DNA from: an uncultured Bacteroidales bacterium
GTDB taxonomy: Bacteria > Bacteroidota > Bacteroidia > Bacteroidales > FEN-979
Reading direction: 5' to 3'
Length of the DNA: 40,771 nucleotides
NCBI GenBank assembly: GCA_903845055.1
Contig: CAIMWF010000095.1
Coordinates: 1 to 40,771, forward strand
Shown piece after piece: positions 24,479-32,955 of the stretch. How positions within the stretch are numbered: the first letter of the stretch is position 1; every line of letters starts with the position of its first letter. The position numbers were made by a program, and so were the translations under genes. Below the pieces are notes generated by a model. The model saw only the letters and a list, made by a program, of their open reading frames with translations. It did no database searches and was not told the DNA's origin.

Positions 24479-26002
24479 TTATTTTAAAAAGTGGTTGATG
24501 AATTTGGTAAGATCCTTCTTATACACCGGGTGTTCATTCCCGATGATCTCGACAGCCAGGGTCCCCATGCAGTTCCCGATAAAGGGAATCAGCTCCGCGG
24601 GGGCGTTTTTGAATTTCAGCAGCGAAGTGATGGAAAGCAGGGCGTCGCCCGCGCCAACCGAATCCTTCACGGCACTGGCAAAGGCCGGGGATGAAAAATA
24701 TTTCCCGTCCGAATAGAGGAGTGACCCCGACTGGCCCAGGGTTATGGTTATGTCCCGGCACCCTGTTATCTCGCTCAGCTTTTCAATCAGCTCCTCGATC
24801 CTGCCGTAATTATCACCGAAGGGCAGGCGAAGTTCCTTTTCGTCGATGGAGATATAACCGACGTTCCTGTATTTGGTGATGTAATTAAAGCCGTAATTGT
24901 TGCTGTTGGTCTGCGCGTTTACGGCCAGGTATTTGCCCGAATCCTGCAGGAATTGCTGTATTCCCGGGGTGATGAACCCATGGCCGAAATCGGAAACCAG
25001 TACAAAATCAAATTCGTCAATGCGCGATTTAAGGTATTGGATGATCTCCTGCTCGAGCCCCTTATCAAGAAACTTATCGTTCAGGAAAGTCACCTCGAAG
25101 AGTTTGATGTTGAGGTAGGTGTCGATGTACCTGCGTTTGGTATTGGTCGGGCTGTCGGGGCGGAAGAAAAAAGTTCTATCAACACCCGGCGCAAGGTTCT
25201 TTTCAATGATTTCGAGCTGGGTATCCTGCGATCCCAGCACCGTAACCAGTTCAACCTTCCCGGCATACTGTTCCAGGTGGTTTGCGATGGCCAGCACCCC
25301 CCCCGCATAGGCCTCCCCGCGCAGGAAGATGGTGGAGATGGTGGGCGATTTTGAACTTTTCCCGAGCGGACGGCAATAGTGATACTCGTCGATGATGGTA
25401 TCGCCGATCACCAGTACTCTTACATCCTTCAGTCCGTTGATGCAGGAAATGACATCTTCGGCGGTGTGCCTGGTTTTAAAATCGGCCATGAAGTCCTGCA
25501 CACCCTCGCTGAAAGGGCTGAAGTGAGAATTGATCAGCGTGGAGGAGGAAAAGGTGATTTCCTCGGTAAAGTAAATGGAACCGCCCACCGATTTTACAGC
25601 CTCCTCCTCAAGATAGATGTTTTTGGTCAGATCCTTTTCGCGGTCCTTGTAGTCCTGCCCCTTCACATACCAGGTGGGCCTGACGAGTTTTATCGTTTCA
25701 ATGGCCGTATCCCACCTGTTCAGGGCGACATAATCAACCGCCTGCAGGGCGGCGATCGCCTCCATGCGCAGGTTTTCATTAAAAACGGGCCGGCCCGGGC
25801 CCTTGTTGACAAAACGGTCGGGGGTGATGGTCACCACCACCACATCGGCTGCCTTTTTAGCCGACTCAAAATGTTTGATATGGCCAAGATGCAGCAGGTC
25901 AAAACAGCCGTGGCAATGGGCGATGGTCTTCCCCTCCTTTTTCAGCCTGTCAACAATCCCGGCAAGTTCGTCAATGCCGACTATTTTTTCTGTACTTATC
26001 AT
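24479..26002 (-). CDS. Bifunctional sugar nucleotidyltransferase - PfkB kinase (HldE-like, reversed order)
   Basis: 507 residues. Residues ~1-160 are a cytidylyltransferase-fold domain with the HGCFDLLHLGH nucleotide-binding motif (31-41), NKGPGRPVF (66-74) and the SSSTLI segment (152-157). Residues ~193-500 are a PfkB/ribokinase domain with VLVIGDTIIDEY (196-207), AGGVLAIANHL (233-243) and the anion-hole/catalytic DSVGAGD (447-453). These are the two activities of HldE: heptose-7-phosphate 1-kinase and heptose-1-phosphate nucleotidyltransferase. In E. coli HldE the kinase comes first; here it is last. Next to the GmhA-like gene this suggests an activated-heptose (or related sugar) supply for surface glycans. 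The nucleotide (ADP, GDP or CDP) cannot be told. Confidence 0.87.
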   Translation of the reverse strand: MISTEKIVGIDELAGIVDRLKKEGKTIAHCHGCFDLLHLGHIKHFESAKKAADVVVVTITPDRFVNKGPGRPVFNENLRMEAIAALQAVDYVALNRWDTAIETIKLVRPTWYVKGQDYKDREKDLTKNIYLEEEAVKSVGGSIYFTEEITFSSSTLINSHFSPFSEGVQDFMADFKTRHTAEDVISCINGLKDVRVLVIGDTIIDEYHYCRPLGKSSKSPTISTIFLRGEAYAGGVLAIANHLEQYAGKVELVTVLGSQDTQLEIIEKNLAPGVDRTFFFRPDSPTNTKRRYIDTYLNIKLFEVTFLNDKFLDKGLEQEIIQYLKSRIDEFDFVLVSDFGHGFITPGIQQFLQDSGKYLAVNAQTNSNNYGFNYITKYRNVGYISIDEKELRLPFGDNYGRIEELIEKLSEITGCRDITITLGQSGSLLYSDGKYFSSPAFASAVKDSVGAGDALLSITSLLKFKNAPAELIPFIGNCMGTLAVEIIGNEHPVYKKDLTKFINHFLK

Positions 26003-26038
26003 GATGTTTGTTTATTCGTGGTCATTCATCCGGCGGGA

Positions 26039-27028
26039 TCATTTACCAAGGTATTTAAACCAATCCTTCGTGGCTTCTGCAATGGAGCCGGGCTCCCACA
26101 GCGGCGCTTCACGCCAGTAGTCGATGTGGCCGAGCATGATCTTCACCCCCTCTTCAAACGAAACAAGGGGATGCCAGTCCAGTATCTCCCGGATCCTGGT
26201 GATATCGGCGAAGGTACAGTCGGGTTCGCCGGGGCGTTTCGGGATATAAATGATCTCTCCTCCCAGCAGTTCAACAAGCCTGTTCACACTGTATGTATTC
26301 CCGCTGCCAACATTCATGATCCGGCCGATGGCATCGTTGCAGCCGGCCGCGGTGTAGCAAGCGTTCGCGACATCTGTAACAAAGGTAAAATCACGTGTCT
26401 GGGTTCCGTCGCCCACCACCGTGTATGGTTTTTCCTTCAGCTTCTGGGCGAGGAATACGCCGAATACCGCGCCATAGGTGCCGCTGGTGCGCGACCGGGG
26501 ACCATACACATTGAAGAAGCGCATGCATGTGACCGGCAGACCATAAATCTCATGCCAGTACATCATGTATTTTTCGCCCAGGTATTTTGTTACCGCATAG
26601 GGGTACTGCGGCCTGATGTCGGCCGTTTCGGGTGTCGGAAAGGAATCGGGAATGCCGTAACACGAAGAGGAAGCGGCATAGATGATGCGTTTTACGTTCC
26701 ATTTGCGGCATGCTTCCAAAACGCTGATGGTTCCGTCGACATTCGCACGGTGATATTCGAGCGGATGTTCGATGGAGGGAACGATATCGGCCAGGGCTGC
26801 GATATGGAAAACCCAGTCAATGCCCTCAAAAAATGGCAGGATGGTTTCATGATCGGCCAGGTCGGCGATGTGGATTTTAAGCCGGGGATTTCCCTTGTGA
26901 TGATCGAGGTTGAGCAGGCGGCCGGTGCTGAGATTATCGACAACGGTTACGTCAAAACCTTCCAGTATCAGCCTGTCCGTGATATGGCTGCCGATGAACC
27001 CGCAGCCTCCTGTAACCAAAGCTCTCAT
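26039..27028 (-). CDS. NAD-dependent epimerase/dehydratase (extended SDR)
   Basis: 329 residues. The Rossmann NAD motif TGGCGFIGSH occupies 6-15, a Ser/Thr-rich strand before the catalytic site reads YAASSSCYG (117-125), and the catalytic YxxxK is Y144/K148 (PYAVTK). The sequence resembles UDP-glucose/UDP-GlcNAc 4-epimerases of the WbpP/GalE group more than HldD, so C4 epimerisation of a nucleotide sugar is likely. Located between the hexapeptide acyltransferase and the HldE-like gene, 36 bases upstream of the latter. Confidence 0.88.
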   Translation of the reverse strand: MRALVTGGCGFIGSHITDRLILEGFDVTVVDNLSTGRLLNLDHHKGNPRLKIHIADLADHETILPFFEGIDWVFHIAALADIVPSIEHPLEYHRANVDGTISVLEACRKWNVKRIIYAASSSCYGIPDSFPTPETADIRPQYPYAVTKYLGEKYMMYWHEIYGLPVTCMRFFNVYGPRSRTSGTYGAVFGVFLAQKLKEKPYTVVGDGTQTRDFTFVTDVANACYTAAGCNDAIGRIMNVGSGNTYSVNRLVELLGGEIIYIPKRPGEPDCTFADITRIREILDWHPLVSFEEGVKIMLGHIDYWREAPLWEPGSIAEATKDWFKYLGK

Positions 27029-27049
27029 ATGTGCTTTTTATGAATAAAA

Positions 27050-27769
27050 TTAATCTTCCCAGGTCACGCGACCCGGAAGCGGTTTTGCCGGCACGCCGGC
27101 GACCAGGGTGTCCCGGTCAATGTCTTTCGTCACCACAGCCCCTGCAGCCACCACCACGTTGTCATGGATGGTAACCCCCTTTAAAACCATCGACCGCTGG
27201 CCCAGCCAGCAATGGTTCCCGATGATGACAGGCAAACAGGTCAGCGCCGGGAGGCTCCCGTCGGTGGAAATCCTGTGTCCGTCGTTGTCGCGGATGATCA
27301 CTCCCTGCGCAACGTTGCAATGTTCCCCGATCTCGATTTTTTCCTGTGCGATGATCTGGGTTGTGCCGTTGATCTTTGTACCGTTCCCGATGATGATTTC
27401 GGCATTCTGTGCAAAGATGCAAACCCCCGGGTATAACGAAACATCGCCCCGGATGCGGAGGGTCGAATTGATCAGGTGGATCCTGCATACATCCCTGGCC
27501 GGGTCGAACATCCCGCCGTCGTAATAACCGTAGTCGATGCCAGCCTTCAAGGTCCCGTTCTCGATAATGATCTGCGAATGATCAAGCTTCAGTTGGGTCT
27601 TGTGATGAATCCCTGCAAATGAGTTCCCCCTGAGGATAACCGATCTCCGGTTGATGAAAAAGCCGGGAACCAGGTAGTTCAGATGCTTGATCCCCATGAA
27701 AAGCATGCTCAGGAACCTGCTCCGGAACCCGTAATGCTTGTGAATGGTAAGAGATCTGCGTAGGCTCAT
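27050..27769 (-). CDS. Left-handed beta-helix (hexapeptide) acyltransferase
   Basis: 239 residues. The C-terminal two-thirds carry hexapeptide repeats of the WcaF/maltose-acetyltransferase type (EIGEHCNVAQGVIIRDND, then VIIGNHCWLGQRSMVLKGVTI, given in part), ending with the VAAGAVVTKDI...VAGVPAKPL signature. Such enzymes transfer acetyl, formyl or another acyl group from acyl-CoA to a sugar. The basic N-terminal ~45 residues (FRSRFLSMLFMGIKHLNYLV) are amphipathic and might bind membrane. It lies three bases downstream of the DegT gene, so the two are coupled. Confidence 0.85.
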   Translation of the reverse strand: MSLRRSLTIHKHYGFRSRFLSMLFMGIKHLNYLVPGFFINRRSVILRGNSFAGIHHKTQLKLDHSQIIIENGTLKAGIDYGYYDGGMFDPARDVCRIHLINSTLRIRGDVSLYPGVCIFAQNAEIIIGNGTKINGTTQIIAQEKIEIGEHCNVAQGVIIRDNDGHRISTDGSLPALTCLPVIIGNHCWLGQRSMVLKGVTIHDNVVVAAGAVVTKDIDRDTLVAGVPAKPLPGRVTWED

Positions 27770-27772
27770 CCA

Positions 27773-28873
27773 TTAATTTTTGAAAAATTTCCTGAACGTA
27801 TCTGCAACATATTCAACCTGCAGATCCGTGAGTTCCGGGTAAACCGGCAAACTTAAAATGGTTCCGGTCTGTGCCTCTGCAACCGGGAAATCCCCCAACC
27901 CGTAACCGAGGTAACGGGCCGCTACCTGCAGGTGTATGGGTACCGGATAATGAATCTTTGTATCAATTTCCATGGCTGCCAGGAATTCCTTCAGTTCGTC
28001 GCGCCTGCCCGACTGGATGATGAAGGTGTGATAAACGGCTTTCTCTGAAGGTTTGTCAATGGGAAGGATGATGTTCAGCCCCGATAACCTTTCGATATAA
28101 TAGGCAGCGATTTCACGTCTCCTCGCGGTCCATTCAGACAGTTTCCCCAGCTTGATATTCAGAATGGCGGCCTGGAGGTTGTCAAGCCTGCTGTTATAAC
28201 TCCAGAACTCACATTCGTCCCGGTTACGCAGGCCGTGATTCCTTGCCTTGATCAACTGTTCGTAAAGCGCGTCATTGTTCGTCGTGATCACCCCGCCGTC
28301 GCCGCAGGCGCTCAGGTTCTTCAGCGGGTGGAGGCTGAAACAGCCAAGGTCGCCAAATCCCCCGACAGGCTTGCCTTTGTATACGGAGCAAATGGCCTGC
28401 GCACAATCTTCCACAACCGCCAGGCTGAACTCCTTCGCGATGGCAAGGATATCATCCATAGCGGCCGGCCGGCCAGTAAGGTGAACCGGCATGATCGCCC
28501 TGGTGCGGGGAGTAATGGCCTTTCTCACCTGCACCGGGTCAAGGTTGAAATCCTCACGCACATCGGCGAAAACGGGCGTTCCGCCAGCAATATGGATGGA
28601 AGAAGCCGATGCAAGGAATGAATTGGGCGCGGTGATCACCTCGTAGCCGGGACCGATTCCCAGGGCCTTCAGGCTGAGGAAAAGAGCGTCGGTCCCGTTG
28701 GCAACTCCCAGGGCATATTTCGTACCGCACAACTGTGCAAACGATTGTTCAAATTTTACAAGATCCCCGCCCAGGATGAACTGCCCCGAATCGAGCAGCT
28801 CTGAAACGATTCCAAGGATCTCGCTCTTTATCTGGCGGTGCTGCAATCCGATATTAACAAAGGGTACCTTCAT
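27773..28873 (-). CDS. DegT/DnrJ/EryC1/StrS sugar aminotransferase
   Basis: 366 residues, full-length PLP enzyme. The Schiff-base lysine is K185 in CFSLHPLKNLSACGDGG; ANGTDALFLSLKALGIGPGYEV (58-79 in part) and VVEDCAQA (153-160) form the cofactor pocket. The family transfers an amino group from glutamate to a 3- or 4-keto nucleotide sugar. The keto-sugar donor enzyme is not obvious: no classical 4,6-dehydratase is present, though one of the two SDR genes could act. The start codon overlaps the methyltransferase stop by four bases (ATGA). The NeuD-type acetyltransferase upstream may acetylate its product. Confidence 0.92.
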   Translation of the reverse strand: MKVPFVNIGLQHRQIKSEILGIVSELLDSGQFILGGDLVKFEQSFAQLCGTKYALGVANGTDALFLSLKALGIGPGYEVITAPNSFLASASSIHIAGGTPVFADVREDFNLDPVQVRKAITPRTRAIMPVHLTGRPAAMDDILAIAKEFSLAVVEDCAQAICSVYKGKPVGGFGDLGCFSLHPLKNLSACGDGGVITTNNDALYEQLIKARNHGLRNRDECEFWSYNSRLDNLQAAILNIKLGKLSEWTARRREIAAYYIERLSGLNIILPIDKPSEKAVYHTFIIQSGRRDELKEFLAAMEIDTKIHYPVPIHLQVAARYLGYGLGDFPVAEAQTGTILSLPVYPELTDLQVEYVADTFRKFFKN

Positions 28874-29679
28874 AATCCGCTTTTTTTAAATGCAATGCCA
28901 ATGCCCTTCCTGCAGTCGATTTCGATGAAATCGAATTCATCCCCGTGCAGTTCCCTGAACCGCACCCACACATCCATCAGGTTGTAACTCAGGTCGCTGA
29001 TGTCGTCAAAAACAATGATACCGTTTTCGGCCACGTGGCCGGCAATGTTCTGCAGGTCGATGAATGCTGTTTCCTTGTCGTGGGCTCCGTCGACGAGGAT
29101 GTAATCGAACTTCCGGCCGGGGTACTTTGCAAAATAACCGGGGACGGTCTGTTTTGAATCGCCGCTGATAAAAGTGAGGATGCCGGAGGGAATGTTGAAA
29201 TAATCGAGGTTCCGTTTCACCTTGTTGATGGAGAGGTTGCGTATCAGCGGGAAGAATGGCCTGAGTTTTTTCTCCGAAATATTGATGTTCCCCGTTATCT
29301 CACTGTTTTGGGAACGTTTTGATTTAAGGCTGGTGATCTTCCGCGAAAAAAAGGTGGTGCTTACATATTCTCGCCAGAGATCGAAGGAAATCACCTCAAC
29401 GTCCCTGAAATCCTGGTAGTTCGATAAAAGGGCGATCAGCGAGCCGCCTGTTCGCGTACCGATTTCCAGTATGTTTTTCGGATGGAAGGTCTTCCCGATC
29501 CAGCTGACGACCATGGCGGTTTCGATGAAAACCCCGTTCACGGTCAGTTTGCTGATATCGGTAAAAAGGCTCCAGTAATGATCGTTGGGGTCGATCTTCC
29601 GCAACTGCCTGAAGTTGCTCAACACGAACGGGGCTGTTCCGGTGATTTCCTTTGTAATTTGTTCCTTGTTAGGCATCAT
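28870..29679 (-). CDS. Class I SAM-dependent methyltransferase
   Basis: 269 residues. Motif I is ILEIGTRTGGSLIALL (about 76-91), the acidic strand-2 residue sits in VISFDLW, and FDYILVDGAHDKETAFIDL and ENGIIVFDDISDL form the later Rossmann strands. This resembles Methyltransf_24/cephalosporin-hydroxylase-like enzymes often found in glycan clusters, where they methylate sugars. The acceptor is unknown. It overlaps the DegT start by four bases, so it is part of the same operon; 109 bases separate it from the epimerase gene upstream. Confidence 0.85.
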   Translation of the reverse strand: MMPNKEQITKEITGTAPFVLSNFRQLRKIDPNDHYWSLFTDISKLTVNGVFIETAMVVSWIGKTFHPKNILEIGTRTGGSLIALLSNYQDFRDVEVISFDLWREYVSTTFFSRKITSLKSKRSQNSEITGNINISEKKLRPFFPLIRNLSINKVKRNLDYFNIPSGILTFISGDSKQTVPGYFAKYPGRKFDYILVDGAHDKETAFIDLQNIAGHVAENGIIVFDDISDLSYNLMDVWVRFRELHGDEFDFIEIDCRKGIGIAFKKSGL

Positions 29680-29788
29680 TTATCGCAAAACAGTATTACC
29701 ATTGGTTTTTATGTGTCATTTCCCGGTGTTGCCAGGAGTCCCTCCCGGAATTTCCCTTCCGGGAAAAACAGGAGTTACGGACCTGCTG

Positions 29789-30775
29789 CTAAATAAGATG
29801 GATCTTCTGCATCTTCTTCACGTTGAAGTAGCGGTCGTCGGTCAGCGAATCGGGAATGAGATGGCTGTCAAACGCGTTCTTCAGGTCCTGCACGGCATCG
29901 GTGATGGAATGGGTCGGCACGAAGCCGATCTCGCGCTTGATCTTCCCGGAGGAGATGTGGTACGACCGGTTGTCGTTGGTCGAGGTGGTGATGATCTGTA
30001 CCTGGGGACCGATGGTTTTACGCACCATTTCGGCAATTTCAGCCACCGTGTGGTTCTCATACCCCGCGTTGAACACCTTGCCGGCGATTTTTTCATCGGG
30101 CAGTTCCAGCAGGAGGAGGTAAAGGGCCGCCATATCCTCGATGTGGAGGTTGGGGCGTTTCTGCTGACCGCCGAAAACCGTTATTTCTCCCTTGTTGACC
30201 GCGAGGTTGGTCAGGATGTTGACCGTCAGGTCGAGCCTGAGCCGGGGCGAATAACCGCAAACCGTGGCAGGGCGGATGGTCACGGTTGTAAAACCGGTGC
30301 CCTTGTACCTGGCAAGCACCTCTTCGCACATTGCCTTGAATTTACTGTAATCGGTGAGCGGTTCGAGCGCCATATCTTCGGTAACATCGGGTTCGTCCTT
30401 GATGCCGTAAACGCTTGATGACGAAGCGTATATGAATCTTTTGACACCCGATTTCACAGCGGTTTGAACCAGCGGCTCAAAGGCATCGAGGTTGATCGAT
30501 CTGCCCAGTTCAGGGTTCAGTTCGAAACTGGGGTCGTTCGAAATGCAGGCGAGGTGGATGACCGCGTCGTGACCCGGAAGCGAAGCTTCAAGGAGAGCCG
30601 TATCACGGATGTCGCCCTTGATCTTAACCAGGTTCGGATGATCTTCGAGTACCTCTTCTCCATAAATCATCAGGTCGATGACGGTAACGGAATAACCGTG
30701 TTCAAGCAGCCTGCGCGTCAAAACCGATCCCACATAACCTGCACCCCCGGTGACAAAAACTTTCTTTATGCTCAT
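29789..30775 (-). CDS. NAD-dependent epimerase/dehydratase (extended SDR)
   Basis: 328 residues. The NAD-binding motif TGGAGYVGS is at 9-17, followed by ASSSSVYG (117-124) and the catalytic Y143/K147 in DYSKFK. It belongs to the extended SDR group of nucleotide-sugar epimerases, dehydratases and reductases; the exact reaction is not clear. It could supply the keto-sugar used by the DegT aminotransferase. The start overlaps the stop of the NeuD-type gene by four bases. Confidence 0.88.
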   Translation of the reverse strand: MSIKKVFVTGGAGYVGSVLTRRLLEHGYSVTVIDLMIYGEEVLEDHPNLVKIKGDIRDTALLEASLPGHDAVIHLACISNDPSFELNPELGRSINLDAFEPLVQTAVKSGVKRFIYASSSSVYGIKDEPDVTEDMALEPLTDYSKFKAMCEEVLARYKGTGFTTVTIRPATVCGYSPRLRLDLTVNILTNLAVNKGEITVFGGQQKRPNLHIEDMAALYLLLLELPDEKIAGKVFNAGYENHTVAEIAEMVRKTIGPQVQIITTSTNDNRSYHISSGKIKREIGFVPTHSITDAVQDLKNAFDSHLIPDSLTDDRYFNVKKMQKIHLI

Positions 30776-31431
30776 ATTGATGGTTTATTGATTCGTTCAA
30801 TGATCCGGGCGGGAACCCCCACCACTTTGCAATAGGGTTCAACCGGGTCGATGACCACGGTTCCGGCCCCGGTAATGGCACCTTCTCCGACCGAGCAATC
30901 GGGAATCACAATGGTTCCCGCGCCCAGGAATGCATCGCGGCCGATCTGCACCCTGCCGGCGGTGTGTACCCCCGGGCCCAGGTTGGCGCCGTCGCCGATC
31001 ACGTTGTCATGATCAACCGTGGCCCCGGTATGAATGTTCACCGAGTCGCCGATGGTGGTGCCGGTGACAATGATCACCCCCTGGCAAAGGCAGTTGCCCT
31101 CCCCAACCGTGACACCCGTGTCAAGATGGACGGTCGGGTGAATCGCGTTGACCAGGGTCAATCCCGACTTTCTGACCCGGTTGCCCAGGTTCCGCCGGGC
31201 GGCATTGTCGCCAATGGCCACGATCGCCCCGTAGAGCCCGAAAGTATCCCTGAGGAACGGCAGGTCGGCCACCGTGCCGATCACCGGGATGCCCCTGATG
31301 ACGAGGTCTGTACCAAACAACCGGTCATCAACGAATCCTGCCACCAGGAACTCGGTCCCGGCCTGGATAATTTCAAGCACGACTTTGGCATGCCCGTCGG
31401 GTCTCGCACCTATGATGACAACTTTCCTCAT
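30772..31431 (-). CDS. NeuD/PglD-type sugar O/N-acetyltransferase
   Basis: 219 residues. A Rossmann-like N-terminal domain (VVIIGARPDGHAKVVLEII, about 4-22) is joined to left-handed beta-helix hexapeptide repeats (VTVGEGNCLCQGVIIV, SVNIHTGATVDHDNVIG, VQIGRDAFLGAGTIV), the arrangement of NeuD and PglD. PglD N-acetylates a 4-amino sugar made by a DegT enzyme, which fits the aminotransferase downstream. The catalytic His is probably in TVDHDNVIG. It overlaps the next gene by four bases and follows the glycosyltransferase after 47 bases. Confidence 0.88.
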   Translation of the reverse strand: MRKVVIIGARPDGHAKVVLEIIQAGTEFLVAGFVDDRLFGTDLVIRGIPVIGTVADLPFLRDTFGLYGAIVAIGDNAARRNLGNRVRKSGLTLVNAIHPTVHLDTGVTVGEGNCLCQGVIIVTGTTIGDSVNIHTGATVDHDNVIGDGANLGPGVHTAGRVQIGRDAFLGAGTIVIPDCSVGEGAITGAGTVVIDPVEPYCKVVGVPARIIERINKPSI

Positions 31432-31478
31432 CCGATCGTCTTTCAGGCTGCAAAATTAATAAAACAAAATGAATCTGG

Positions 31479-32771
31479 TCAGGAATTTGAATCACAACGC
31501 CCTTTGGCCTCTCCATAGAATTTAAGCAGGCGCGGAATATGCATTTCCAGGGAGATCTCTTCCCTCCGCCTTGCAAGATTAGCCGCGAGCATGGAATAAT
31601 CGTATTTCAGGATGATCTCCCTCAACCTTGCGGGATCATCCTTGCCGATGGGAATCCCGGCTTCATACCGGCTGACGATCCACGACTGGTATACCAGGTC
31701 CTCTGATACCAGGATGGGTAGCCCGGCCTCGATATAATTGAATAATTTCAGGGCCGTTGCAACCCTGTATTTTTCTCCCGACTGGCCCGAGTGAGCTGAA
31801 AAGAACGGGAGGATGCCGAAATGGTACCTGTTCATTTCCGTGGCCATCTGGTCCTGGGCAACCGGGGTGTGAAAGTGGAAATACTCCTTTTCAAGGGCTA
31901 TCTGTTCATATTCCTCATAATCCGCCCGGATGTTCGAAGGGCTGGGGTAAATGTGGAAATGGATCTTCTGCGCGTCCAGGATTCCGATCAGCCCGTGGAA
32001 CTGGATGCTCCCGTAATGCGACCTGTCACGGTGCGAACCGGCCACCCCCCCGGCGTAAACAATGTGGATGTCACGCGGATCAAGGATTTTCGTATTGACC
32101 CTGAACATATCGTTGTCGCAGTAAAGCGGGAAAAAAATTGCCGGGGGTTTTGTACCCTCCCCGAACCTGCGGATGGCTATGTTGGGTTCGAGACTTTGCG
32201 CCACAATGCCGTCGGAACGGAGCAGGCAGTTTCTTTCGTGCGGCAGTTCCTCTTTGAGCCACCGGATGCCGGGGTTGAGCCCGTAATAACAGGAAAAAAC
32301 ATCCTGTACATCGATCAGGAAGGGTTCCTTCACTGTAAGGCGCACCAGGTCGGGATAGAAACTTTTCGGGGCGAAGGCATGGTAAAGATAGACCCCCTTC
32401 ATCTGTTTGAGGATCCGCCGCAGATGATACTGGTTCCTGAAAAGATAAACGCCGTCCCATGCATCATTCGAAAACTCTTCAACAAAAGTGATCCTGCCTG
32501 CGACCAGGATTACCGAGAATTTCCCGCTCCGTCTCACCCACCTGGCCATCCTGCTCACCCTGGGCATGAGGCCTTCGCCGATGAACACAATTTTTGGCAG
32601 TGAATTACCCGCGAAACTGCCTTCAGTCCTGCATGGCAGGTTTAAACCAAGCGCGATAAAATCGGTGACGGAGGTAATTTCCCGGTAGGCGACCCGGTAT
32701 ATTTTTGAGAGCAATATTTTAACGAAGGCGGTTTTCAATGGCGCAACTCCCTGGATTTGCAAAATTTTCAC
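31479..32771 (-). CDS. Glycosyltransferase (GT-B like)
   Basis: 430 residues beginning at a GTG codon. The fold looks like GT-B: an N-terminal Rossmann half with KIVFIGEGLMPRVSRMARWV (as KIVFIGEG near 60) and a C-terminal half with VYAGGVAGSH and ALKLFNYIEAGLPILVSED (about 363-381). The last is the donor-site segment typical of group 1/4 glycosyltransferases. It is probably the enzyme that adds a sugar to the repeat unit made by this operon; the donor is unknown. The GTG start overlaps the TGA of an 18-codon leader ORF (GTGA). First full gene of the operon. Confidence 0.78.
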   Translation of the reverse strand: MKILQIQGVAPLKTAFVKILLSKIYRVAYREITSVTDFIALGLNLPCRTEGSFAGNSLPKIVFIGEGLMPRVSRMARWVRRSGKFSVILVAGRITFVEEFSNDAWDGVYLFRNQYHLRRILKQMKGVYLYHAFAPKSFYPDLVRLTVKEPFLIDVQDVFSCYYGLNPGIRWLKEELPHERNCLLRSDGIVAQSLEPNIAIRRFGEGTKPPAIFFPLYCDNDMFRVNTKILDPRDIHIVYAGGVAGSHRDRSHYGSIQFHGLIGILDAQKIHFHIYPSPSNIRADYEEYEQIALEKEYFHFHTPVAQDQMATEMNRYHFGILPFFSAHSGQSGEKYRVATALKLFNYIEAGLPILVSEDLVYQSWIVSRYEAGIPIGKDDPARLREIILKYDYSMLAANLARRREEISLEMHIPRLLKFYGEAKGRCDSNS

Positions 32772-32824
32772 CCGGGATCCCCGCAGCCCTGGATATGCCG
32801 GCTACGCAAATCTTCTCTTTTCAT
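32768..32824 (-). CDS. Candidate 18-codon leader ORF of the polysaccharide operon
   Basis: An ATG at 32824, 29 bases after the -7 box, opens a frame of 18 codons (MKREDLRSRHIQGCGDPG). Its TGA stop overlaps the GTG start of the glycosyltransferase as GTGA. The placement suggests translational coupling or a leader peptide. It is too short to prove coding, and a frameshift at the 5' end of the glycosyltransferase is the alternative. Confidence 0.4.
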   Translation of the reverse strand: MKREDLRSRHIQGCGDPG

Positions 32825-32853
32825 TTTTAGAATGATCTGCCGAATGCAGGCAG

Positions 32854-32861
32854 CAAAATTA
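32854..32861 (-). promoter_or_regulatory. -7 box (TAATTTTG) of the polysaccharide operon
   Basis: CAAAATTA on the plus strand is a perfect minus-strand TAnnTTTG, 29 bases before the leader ATG at 32824 and 82 before the GTG. It is divergent from the kinase promoter with only 11 bases between the boxes. Confidence 0.6.
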
Positions 32862-32872
32862 AGATTATTTTC

Positions 32873-32880
32873 TATTTTTG
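32873..32880 (+). promoter_or_regulatory. -7 box (TATTTTTG) of the histidine kinase gene
   Basis: Perfect TAnnTTTG, 15 bases before the first in-frame ATG (32896) and 75 before the signal-peptide ATG (32956). Confidence 0.6.
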
Positions 32881-32955
32881 CAGTAATTCAGCGTCATGCA
32901 GGCAAAACCTCCTGAAATGAACACCCGGGGACCAGCTATGGCTGAACCATTCATT

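Noticed and set aside
25379-27043. A 554-codon open frame on the plus strand across the HldE-like and epimerase genes
   Set aside because: It is antisense to two genes with intact catalytic motifs; its translation has no recognisable domain, and long antisense frames are expected in this codon usage.
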